DNA from: Alkalitalea saponilacus
Lineage (GTDB): Bacteria; Bacteroidota; Bacteroidia; Bacteroidales; Marinilabiliaceae
NCBI RefSeq assembly: GCF_900168165.1
Contig: NZ_FUYV01000006.1
Coordinates: forward strand, 124,001-188,000
DNA length: 64,000 bases
Reading direction: 5' to 3'
Part shown: positions 19,106 through 27,400 of the stretch, piece by piece
Numbering within the stretch: the first letter of the stretch is position 1
Layout of the letters: each line of letters opens with the position of its first letter
The notes under the pieces: generated by a model
What the model was told of the DNA's origin: nothing
Seen by the model: only the letters and a program-made list of their open reading frames with translations
The model's database searches: none
Program-made: the position numbers and the translations under genes

Positions 19106-20404
19106 ATGAGCGAATTAAGTAGAAGGAATTTCCTGAAAAATGGATTTTTGGCAGGAACAGTTATGTTGTCCCCGGCCACTTTGTTAAATACCAAGTTAAA
19201 TGCACAAACTGCCGATAAAAAGGAAAAGGTTCGACTGGCTGTTGTGGGAGCAGGTTCCCGAGGACAATATTTAATGCAATCGGTGCTTGCTCTGCAGGAA
19301 CATGAGAACATGGAGCTTGTGGCCATTTGTGATGTCTATGAGCCAAGTATTCAGAGTGCTTTGTTATTGGCTCCCGGTGTTAAAGTGTTTAGGGATTACA
19401 GAGCTTTGCTTGAAATGAAAAATTTGGACGGTATCATTGTTGCAACGCCATTGCATGAACATGCAGCACCAACCATTGATGCCCTCAATAATGGCATTCA
19501 TGTGTTTTGTGAAAAAGCTATGGCCTTAACTTTGGAGGATACATACGCTATGGCTGAAGCGCATCTTAGAACAGGTAACGTTCTTCAGATTGGACACCAA
19601 CGTTTATTTGACCCACGATTTCTCAAAGGAATGAACTACGTGCATTCCGGAGAAATTGGGAAGGTGACTCAAATGAGAGCATTCTGGCATCGTCACAACA
19701 ATTGGCGTCGGCCTGTTCCTTCTGATCAACCGGAATTGGAGAGATTCATCAATTGGAGGTTGTATCGCGAATATTCTTTGGGCTTAATGACCGAGTTGGC
19801 CTCTCACCATATTCAGGTTGCTAACTGGGTCAAAAAAGCTCTTCCTAAAGTCGTTCGTGGTGCAGGCAGCATCAGTTATTGGAGAGATGGACGTGAAGTG
19901 GAAGATAATGTGGCTCTTATCTATTCATACGAAGATGGAACCCAGTTTATATACGATTCAATGATACAAAATCGTAAGTATGGACTCGAATTGCAGGTGA
20001 TGGGTGATAAAGGAACTTTGGAGTTGGAGAATAACAGGATGTTTTATGAAGAACCACCTGTACCTCCAAAACCACCCGGAATAGTGCAATTAATTCAGAA
20101 TTTAGAATCCAATGTTTTTGGAAAAATTCCTTTGGGTAGTTCATCCTGGGAGCCGGAACTGGCCATTCAGGAACGAGGATATCCCATTCTGGAAAATAAT
20201 TCAAGACCCGATTGGTGGCCCGCCTGGGAATGGCGCGATGGTTCACTGGAGCAGATTATTGGTTTTGCCGATGCCATTAGGGAGGGAAAAGCAATCCCGG
20301 GATTGTTTGAGCAGGGTTATTATGGATCAATCTGGACCATTCTTGGACAAATGGCTATAGATTCTGGACAGGCGGTTACAATGCCTGATAAATATTTGAT
20401 TTAA
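19106..20404 (+). CDS. second Tat-exported Gfo/Idh/MocA family oxidoreductase
   Basis: A twin-arginine signal (SRRNFLKNGFLAGTVMLSPA) is followed by the Rossmann motif VRLAVVGAGSRGQYL, then GIIVATPLHEHA. The family EKP motif appears as CEKAMALT, a variant I have seen in exported Bacteroidota members. The catalytic-domain region includes FWHRHNNWRRPVP and GLMTELASHHIQVANW. The length of 432 residues is normal. It is the last gene of the run starting at 14568, 15 bp after the ApbE-like gene. With the other two oxidoreductases it would allow oxidation, processing and re-reduction of a sugar residue in the periplasm (inference). Confidence 0.9.
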   Translation: MSELSRRNFLKNGFLAGTVMLSPATLLNTKLNAQTADKKEKVRLAVVGAGSRGQYLMQSVLALQEHENMELVAICDVYEPSIQSALLLAPGVKVFRDYRALLEMKNLDGIIVATPLHEHAAPTIDALNNGIHVFCEKAMALTLEDTYAMAEAHLRTGNVLQIGHQRLFDPRFLKGMNYVHSGEIGKVTQMRAFWHRHNNWRRPVPSDQPELERFINWRLYREYSLGLMTELASHHIQVANWVKKALPKVVRGAGSISYWRDGREVEDNVALIYSYEDGTQFIYDSMIQNRKYGLELQVMGDKGTLELENNRMFYEEPPVPPKPPGIVQLIQNLESNVFGKIPLGSSSWEPELAIQERGYPILENNSRPDWWPAWEWRDGSLEQIIGFADAIREGKAIPGLFEQGYYGSIWTILGQMAIDSGQAVTMPDKYLI

Positions 20405-20485
20405 CAACGCTGATTGTTGATCTGAAGTGCTGAGTTGATGATTAAGTGCTTTCAGGTTTATAAGGAATTGAAAAATAAAACTAAT

Positions 20486-20737
20486 ATGAGAGATATTATA
20501 ATTTCCGGTAAAAGAATAAAAACCGAGCTATATTTTTTATTGATTGTGTGGGGAGTGGCAAATTTGATAAATGCTTTTTCCATATGGAATTATGAGACCA
20601 GTTGGGTTGAAATGATAACATTTCAACCATTAATACTGATGATAACATTTTTCTTTTATCTGCTAACAATTGTTGTAAGAGTATTTATTTCACTCGTTAG
20701 CTTTTTGGTAAGCAAAGTAAAACCTAAAAGTACCTGA
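20486..20737 (+). CDS. small membrane protein, function unknown
   Basis: Starting from ATG 20486 (an in-frame ATG at 20435 is less likely because it would add a 17-residue polar tail) gives 83 residues. There are two hydrophobic segments (LYFLLIVWGVANLINAF and LILMITFFFYLLTIVVRVF) and a basic C-terminus. It lies 81 bp after the oxidoreductase operon. Its last 14 bases overlap, tail to tail, the 3' end of the PorP/SprF gene on the other strand. I recognise no family. Confidence 0.5.
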   Translation: MRDIIISGKRIKTELYFLLIVWGVANLINAFSIWNYETSWVEMITFQPLILMITFFFYLLTIVVRVFISLVSFLVSKVKPKST

Positions 20738-21707
20738 ACGATCTGACACCTCCATCTTCCGCAGCTCTTCGGAATTCTCTGTCACGGTTTCTCTGTACAA
20801 ATCTGAAACTATCAAAGGTGATTGATATTTCCTGGCTGCTGATGTTGTGTAAGGTGTTGGAATACAAAGGAAAGTCGTATGAGTAATTAACACCCCAATT
20901 TTCATTTATCTGTATACCAACAATAAGTGCGGCAGCATTATTAATACGGTAAGCTCCACCTAGTTTCAAGAAGTTATTATAGGTGAAATGCATATGGAAA
21001 TCGTAAGTATTGATGTCATCTTCAACTATTCTGGCTAAACTTGAAATTCTGGCGTTTAATTCAGGATTAAAATGAAAGCGATAACCTGTAGTTAAGTAAT
21101 AATGTCTGCGCGTATCAAATGTGTGGTTTTCTCTTTCGGTGTACCTAATTTGGGAGTTTAAAACCTGGGGTACAGATACGCTCAAATAGAAATCCGGAGT
21201 AAACAGAACAGCGCCGGTTCCAAAGGTTGGTCTGAATTCATTTTCCATTCTGCCGGAAAAATGTGGATCGCTTTGGTTTACTACTCGTAGTCCACTCAAA
21301 TTTGCCCAATAATTATTTAATCCGCCACTTATTCCAAATGAAATAAATGATTGAAGTCCGGTTCGCACAAGATAGGAGTATACAAAAGAAAGCTGATTGG
21401 TCATCACCGGTCCTACATGATCGGATAGAATATTTCCACCTACTGACATTTTGGTGTCATTAATGGGAGTATGAACGCCGTAATAGTAAGTTGCCGGAGC
21501 ATCTTGCATTCCCACCCATTGTAAACGAACAAACATATCCATGGCCAATGAATTTCTTGTTCCGGCAAATGCCGGGTTCATCAACAATGGGTTATTCATA
21601 TACTGAGTGAAAAGCGGCTCCTGTTGGCCATATAAATTTGATGACCAGCAGAAAAGCCATCCGGCAATTATGCATATATAAATCTCTATATTTTTTCTAA
21701 CTCTCAA
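20724..21707 (-). CDS. PorP/SprF family type IX secretion-associated membrane protein (copy 1)
   Basis: After a signal peptide ending at LYGQ the protein shows the family signature EPLFTQYMNNPLLMNPAFAG. Glycine- and aromatic-rich barrel strands follow, and it ends in Phe (VRSFRYF). Length 327 is typical. The initiator appears to be TTG (21707): an in-frame stop lies just upstream and no ATG precedes the signal peptide. SprF-type proteins assist the secretion or attachment of T9SS substrates with type B sorting domains. Its likely client is the type B protein encoded upstream at 22077-23066. Confidence 0.9.
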   Translation of the reverse strand: MRVRKNIEIYICIIAGWLFCWSSNLYGQQEPLFTQYMNNPLLMNPAFAGTRNSLAMDMFVRLQWVGMQDAPATYYYGVHTPINDTKMSVGGNILSDHVGPVMTNQLSFVYSYLVRTGLQSFISFGISGGLNNYWANLSGLRVVNQSDPHFSGRMENEFRPTFGTGAVLFTPDFYLSVSVPQVLNSQIRYTERENHTFDTRRHYYLTTGYRFHFNPELNARISSLARIVEDDINTYDFHMHFTYNNFLKLGGAYRINNAAALIVGIQINENWGVNYSYDFPLYSNTLHNISSQEISITFDSFRFVQRNRDREFRRAAEDGGVRSFRYF

Positions 21708-22076
21708 TTTATGCTGATGTTATAAAATAAAAAACCTGATATCCATTAAAATTGTGTTGAATCTCAAATATAAAAGAGCCGCTTTAAAACTAATAACCAA
21801 TTATACATTAATATGTGTTATTTTTATACTTAATACAAGACTAACCCTGTTTTGTGCCACTCACCACGAAACCCAAAATTCTCAACCCCCAACTCTCAAC
21901 CCCCAATTCTCAACCCTCAACTCTCAACCCTCAATTCTCAACCCCCAACTCTCAACCCCCAACTCTCAACCCTCAACTCTCAACCCCCAACTCTCAACCC
22001 TCAACTCTTAACCCTCAACTCTTAACCCTCAACTCTTAACCCTCAACTCTCAACTCTCAACCCTCAACTCTCAACC
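21708..22076. other. gene-free spacer, mostly tandem repeat
   Basis: The 170 bp nearest the PorP gene is AT-rich with no recognised element. The remainder is the heptamer-based array listed separately. Translated frames through the array are low-complexity and not credible genes. Confidence 0.6.
21881..22076. repeat. heptamer-based tandem repeat array (C-rich)
   Basis: About 13 copies of the 14-mer CTCAACCCYCAAYT, itself two related 7-mers, with one 7-bp half-unit near the end (near 22046). It ends exactly at the stop codon of the type B protein gene (22077-22079). Confidence 0.9.
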
Positions 22077-23066
22077 CTACCTACTCAAATAAACATATCC
22101 CGTTATCTGCTTTTTTAACCCCGGAATTTTAATGGCATAATAATAAACACCTGTTGGCAACAGTTTTCCATTAAAAGGACCTGTGTTCGCCATTCCATTC
22201 CAATTATTGTTATATTGTTGATCATCATAAACCATAACCCCGTGACGATTAAAAATGGTTATTGAAAGGTTCGAATATTGATCGAATTCAGGAATATTAA
22301 AAGTATCGTTGATATTATCCCCATCTGGAGAAAAGCCCTGTGGGATAAATATCTTGTTATCCGAATCATCGGCCAGTTTAATAAAGAGGTAAGCTCTGGA
22401 ACAATCGCCATCTCTGTCGCATACTTCATAAAACAGGGAGTCCATTCCTAAAAAATATTGATCAACTCTGAATGAAATTTGATTGTTGGAAACTTCAGCT
22501 CGGGCATTTCTGAAATTTGAGACTATTGATAAAGAGATCGGGAGATCGTACAAGTTTTTGTCATTCTGAAGCACATCAATGGATGAGTTACTGTCTTTAA
22601 ATACAGTTACAGTATCATTTACGGCAACCGGCTTAAAATCATAATCTTCTACTGTAACAAATACAGATGCTCCATCACAATTTCCATAAGTATTACAAAC
22701 TCGGTATTCAAAATAGTCATGTCCGGTGAAATAGCGGTTAGGCGTATAAATGATGGTATTTCGCTCCGTAACAATCGCCGTCCCATTAATGGGTGGTTCT
22801 AATATTGTCATACTTGTAATACCGGCACTCAACCCATAATCGTTGATTATCACATTGGCCTCGTGTGGATGCATCTTGTTTGTTACAATGGCATCGTTGT
22901 TCGCAATGACTCTGATTCCACTTTGTTCTTCAATCATAAAAGTGCTGATGTCATTCAACGATTCCTTATGGTTCACACTCCCAGATAATGGTAGTATCAT
23001 GCATAAAAACAATAGGAGTATTGTTATTCGTTTTTTATTGGATATGAGGGTAAATATTGTCATCAA
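22077..23066 (-). CDS. Ig/cadherin-like surface protein with T9SS type B sorting domain
   Basis: This 329-residue exported protein has an N-terminal hydrophobic segment (ILLLFLCMILPLSGSV). Two consecutive Ig-like modules follow: one with YTPNRYFTGHDYFEYRVCN and one with FRVDQYFLGMDSLFYEVCD, the pattern of bacterial Ig/cadherin-like repeats. The C-terminal ~85 residues form the gliding-motility-associated (type B) sorting domain: IPQGFSPDGDNINDTFNI, SITIFNRHGVMVYD, GVYYYAIKI. It is flanked on both sides by PorP/SprF genes on the same strand. Likely a cell-surface adhesin or matrix protein; it may be displayed through the PorP/SprF protein encoded just downstream. Confidence 0.88.
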   Translation of the reverse strand: MMTIFTLISNKKRITILLLFLCMILPLSGSVNHKESLNDISTFMIEEQSGIRVIANNDAIVTNKMHPHEANVIINDYGLSAGITSMTILEPPINGTAIVTERNTIIYTPNRYFTGHDYFEYRVCNTYGNCDGASVFVTVEDYDFKPVAVNDTVTVFKDSNSSIDVLQNDKNLYDLPISLSIVSNFRNARAEVSNNQISFRVDQYFLGMDSLFYEVCDRDGDCSRAYLFIKLADDSDNKIFIPQGFSPDGDNINDTFNIPEFDQYSNLSITIFNRHGVMVYDDQQYNNNWNGMANTGPFNGKLLPTGVYYYAIKIPGLKKQITGYVYLSR

Positions 23067-23282
23067 CCAACTATCGGTTTAGTTTTTTTAGTAATGCGAA
23101 TATATAAATAAACGTCATATATCCTCAAATATTACCAGAGACTTATTATAATTGATTTCTTTAGCAGTTATCTCTTGTTAAGTAAGAATGAACTCAGTAT
23201 TAAAAATTTGTTGATACATAAAATTCCACCTGTAATCCATACTTGGCTTAGCAGGTGGAAATATTATATAATTCGGAGATTT

Positions 23283-24320
23283 TTAACGTCTTCTAAAAAT
23301 GGAGAATCTTCTTCCGTTACCGTTATCACCTCCCGGCGATTGCAGCATTTCATCACGCTCATGACATGGAAGGGTTCGTGGACGTCCGCTTCTGCAAAAT
23401 GCGTACCCAACAACCAGCTGCATGGCACTTCCTAAATGCGTTTGTGCTGATGTTAAACCATGCTGATACTCGATTCCAAAATTAATACCTCTGTATACTA
23501 ATCCCAAAGTTGTAGCAATTCCCAAGTCTTTACCATACTGGTGGTCAACAGTTCTTCGGTGAGCAAGCACCCCCCAGAAAGCCAGATCCGGATCAGGTGT
23601 TGGCATACTCATTTTTAGGTTCATGTCCATGCGGGTATCTGAGAGAGAATTACGTCTGTAGTATACCAAAGGTTCAATATATATATCGTAATTGGGAATT
23701 TTAAATAGAGAACCAACATGAAAATGCATGTCAGCAGGTAGTTCCGGTTCAAATTCTGAATTATACATCGGGTTATTTTGTGGGAAAATATTTGTAACAG
23801 AAGCCCCAATGTGATGTTGATTATGATTCAGAATGAAACCGGATGCAGCGTTGAAACCGGTTCCGCTTAAAGTTCCATTATTCAGAACGGGATCCATTAC
23901 ACCGGGTGTTAAGTTTGCCTGATTTATGGAGGTTTGCTCCACCAGTGCCGATAATCCGAATCTCAGTCTGGTATACCCTCTCATGTTTTCACGTAGAGTT
24001 ACCACTGTTGAGAAAGTTTGCTGAATGCCAATCTTTTTATTATTCCCGTTCTGGTCATTATACAAGTATGTACCTGAGCCCACATTGGAACCAAGAGGTG
24101 CCTGCACTGTAAACAGTTGAGTAGTTGGAGCCATATCAACACCAAACCATTGACGCTTATAGTAACCATTTGTGGTAATACACTCTGTGTTTGCTCCCGC
24201 ATCAGCCGGGTTCATTAGGAATAGGTCATATACATAATTATTAGTTACATAGTATCTTTGACCACTCATATGAGCTGAAATAAACAACAAAGGTATGAGC
24301 AGTATGATCAATTTATTCAT
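23283..24320 (-). CDS. PorP/SprF family type IX secretion-associated membrane protein (copy 2)
   Basis: The signal peptide (LIILLIPLLFISAHMSGQ) is followed by YYVTNNYVYDLFLMNPADAG, the PorP/SprF start with the conserved NPA(D/F)AG. FGVLAHRRTVDHQYG and the following barrel strands are typical. At 345 residues it is of normal length, but it has a basic tail (GRRFSIFRRR) instead of a terminal aromatic residue, which is unusual for a BAM substrate. It lies 67 bp downstream of the 1651-residue type B protein and probably pairs with it. Confidence 0.88.
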   Translation of the reverse strand: MNKLIILLIPLLFISAHMSGQRYYVTNNYVYDLFLMNPADAGANTECITTNGYYKRQWFGVDMAPTTQLFTVQAPLGSNVGSGTYLYNDQNGNNKKIGIQQTFSTVVTLRENMRGYTRLRFGLSALVEQTSINQANLTPGVMDPVLNNGTLSGTGFNAASGFILNHNQHHIGASVTNIFPQNNPMYNSEFEPELPADMHFHVGSLFKIPNYDIYIEPLVYYRRNSLSDTRMDMNLKMSMPTPDPDLAFWGVLAHRRTVDHQYGKDLGIATTLGLVYRGINFGIEYQHGLTSAQTHLGSAMQLVVGYAFCRSGRPRTLPCHERDEMLQSPGGDNGNGRRFSIFRRR

Positions 24321-24368
24321 TTTAATCGTTTTTGGTTGAATTTTAAGGTTAACTGGTTGTGTTGTTTT

Positions 24369-24405
24369 GTAACACTCATCAGGTAAATTACCTGATGAGT
24401 GTTAC
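24369..24405 (-). promoter_or_regulatory. stem-loop spanning the stop codon of the giant adhesin gene
   Basis: Perfect 18-bp arms GTAACACTCATCAGGTAA / TTACCTGATGAGTGTTAC with a 1-nt spacer. The upstream arm is the last codons (VTLIR plus stop) of the 24388-29343 gene. No U-run follows on the - strand, so a classical terminator is unlikely. Transcript attenuation or mRNA 3'-end protection between adhesin and PorP is plausible. Confidence 0.5.
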
Positions 24406-27400
24406 ATTTCCTCTTAGATACTTATCAACCGGCAGCAGATGGATGACGTACCAGTAGTCGTCCGAAGGTAAAGGTCTATTCAAATAAGTTCCATCCCATG
24501 GTTGATCCGCAGCACTGAATTTTCTCAGTAGCTTTCCGTATCGGTTATAAATATATACGATTGATTCAGGCAATCTTTCTAACCCTTCAATGATCCAGTC
24601 GTCATTAATTCCATCACCGTTTGGAGTAAAGAAATTTGGAATTTCAATGTCATAGTTTGAATCCAGATTAAAAACAGTAAACGTCTCACAACCATGTGCA
24701 TCTTCAACCCAAATGATGTGTTCCCCGTTTGGAACATCCTTAAATGTGTGGTTTGTTTGTGGCATTCCATCGTTTAATGTGTAGCTGTATGGCATGGTGC
24801 CTCCTTCAACAAATGCAGTAACTTGTGCATAAAACATGGTGTCCAATCCTGCGATGATAGGAGAGGGGTAATAGGAAACCTGAAAAGTATCGGTATAAGT
24901 ATGGCATCCGTCAAATACTTCTACTATATAGTTGCCACTCTCAAACACCTGCAAGGTTTGTCTATGTCCATCTCCAACCTCGGTTGCTTCATCAAATTGG
25001 ATGCGTGATGCCTCGCTTACCTCGTTCAGATACCAGTTCCATTCAAGTATAGGAGCCATTCCATATCCAATGGTTTGCTCTTCTATTGTGTATTCACCAC
25101 CATCTAAAACCACTATTTCCGGATCGCACACTTCGATGGTATCACCAACCTGATACTGGTTACGAAGAGCCGGATAAATCGAATGTGATTTCATAGAACG
25201 GCAATCGTTTTCATCGGTGATGTATGCGATGTATAGCCCAATATTTGCATCACGTGTGGCTTGATTATCAAATAAATCATCATGCCATTTAATTTCGTAT
25301 GAGTATTCACTATTTACGTTTAGGTTTAATTGTATTGGTAATTCTACCGGACATAAATAATTGACATCATCAGGATGGAAATACGCAGTTGGCATGCTAA
25401 ATTTGTTTATATATGTTTCAGTATATTCACTTCTGCATCCATGTTCGTCTATTACTCTGACCTGATATATTCCTTCTGCAGTGGTCGTTATTGAAGATGT
25501 GTTGTGCCGGATGCCAGTTGGCGTTATCCAAACAATTGTATAATCTTCAGGAGAATGAGGTATTGACAATTCAATTTTTTCTCCGGCGCATACTGTAGGT
25601 ACTGATGGAAGAGATACCTCCGGAAGTGGTATAACATCAACATTTATGTCATGGGTTGATGTACAACCGTGTTCATTCCAAACCTGCAAACTTACATTGT
25701 CCTCGCCCGGGGTGGTAAGGTCATAAAACGCAGGTTGATCATCTGCATCGCTTCCGTTCCATTCGTATCTGGTATAGGAATCATCAACTTCGATGGTAAT
25801 GCTTTCGCCAATACAAACCGCTCTGTCTGCACCCAGACTGAAGTTGGGCGAAGGATTCATTGTGGCAGTAAAGGTTATGGTGGTAAAACAACCAACTTCT
25901 TCCCAATCCTCGTTGAAATGTAAGTTATTATCTTCAATGATAAGAGTGTATTCTCCCGGTTCTGTAATTATTAGGTCATTGTCGTTTGTTGTTCCTGATG
26001 CCCAATTCCAAATGTGATTTTGTATTTCAGATGTGTTCACCACGTCTGAAAGTGAAATGATTCTGCTCTCATTATCACAAAATTCAATATCAGTGAGATC
26101 AATGTCTTGTACGGGGTAATACTCTGCCGCAGCTGATTCAGTCCTGAAACATCCTCTTTCGTCCCAGGCTGTTACTGTGTAGGTACCGATATTTGATACT
26201 GTAATGGATGTTGCAACTTCATCCGGATCATGTAACCATTGAACACTCATTATGTCTAAACCATCAACATAAAGCCAGTCGATTTCAAATTGGAACTCTT
26301 CGTTCCCGGGGCATAGTTTCGCATCAAACAGGTCAAATTCTGGTTGAGGATATAGCTCTATCTCAATTTCTGCTTCATTTCTACAGCCAAAAGTTTCTGT
26401 GGCCTCGAGTCTGTATATTCCCGGAACAGTTGCAATAACATAAGGGTCATCTCCTATCTCCTGAAATTCCGGATCGGAAGAATCTCTGAACGACCATTTG
26501 TAGCTACTAAACAGATGGCCTGGAGTTGTAATTCTAATGGTATCCATAGAACACATAAATCCATCTTCAGCATGGGGATTGAAGTTCTCTATTTCTAAAG
26601 GCGGGTTGCCAATAAAGATCTCAACATTAAACGAACTGCTTACATGGCACCCATTGTTGTCAACGGCAGTAATGGTATATGTTCCTTCTTCATCAAGTTC
26701 TCCCAGAAATGAATTAATGTTTTCCGGATCCGTTGTATAGGGTGGTTCGCTATTAAACTGCCAAACGATATTGCTGAAAATACTTTCATCAACTTCTATA
26801 TCAAAACCTGGACCTGAACAAATTCGTATGTCTTCATAATCAAATGGTACTTGATTATGAACCGTGAATTCTGCTGTGGCAGTCGCTTCACAACCATATT
26901 CATTGGTTACGGTTACACTCACCTCAGGAACTGACTCGTTTAAAGTAATTGAGTTGCCTGTTTCATTATTGTACCACCTAATGGTTTCATAAATTGCTCC
27001 ATCAACTGAAAAAGTTCCTGTTTCACCATAGCAAGCTTCATCATCCTCCAATGTCACCACTGGCAGTGGGTTTACAGTTATTTCTCTGGTGTGCGAATCC
27101 ACACAATCCTGATCGGTCCATACTGTAAGGCCGTATTGTCCCGATTCAGTTGGTTCAATATAATTGTCTTCTGAAATTACTCCTCCTTCAAAAGTCCATT
27201 GGTAACGGTGATTTGTGGATAAATTCCGAATCTCGTCTCCCAAGCAGATATCATTGGTGTCTCCAATATTCCAGTCTATTACCGGAGCCGGTAGTCCTGT
27301 TACAGTTACTTCTTTAGTGTCAGTGCAACCTTGGGCGTCCGTAATTGTAAGGCTTATTTCATAAACTGTAGAAGCGTCAACAATTAAATTAAAGTTGTTA

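Noticed and set aside
21881-22076. Possible CRISPR array
   Set aside because: Units are contiguous 14-mers/7-mers without spacers, and no cas gene is present.
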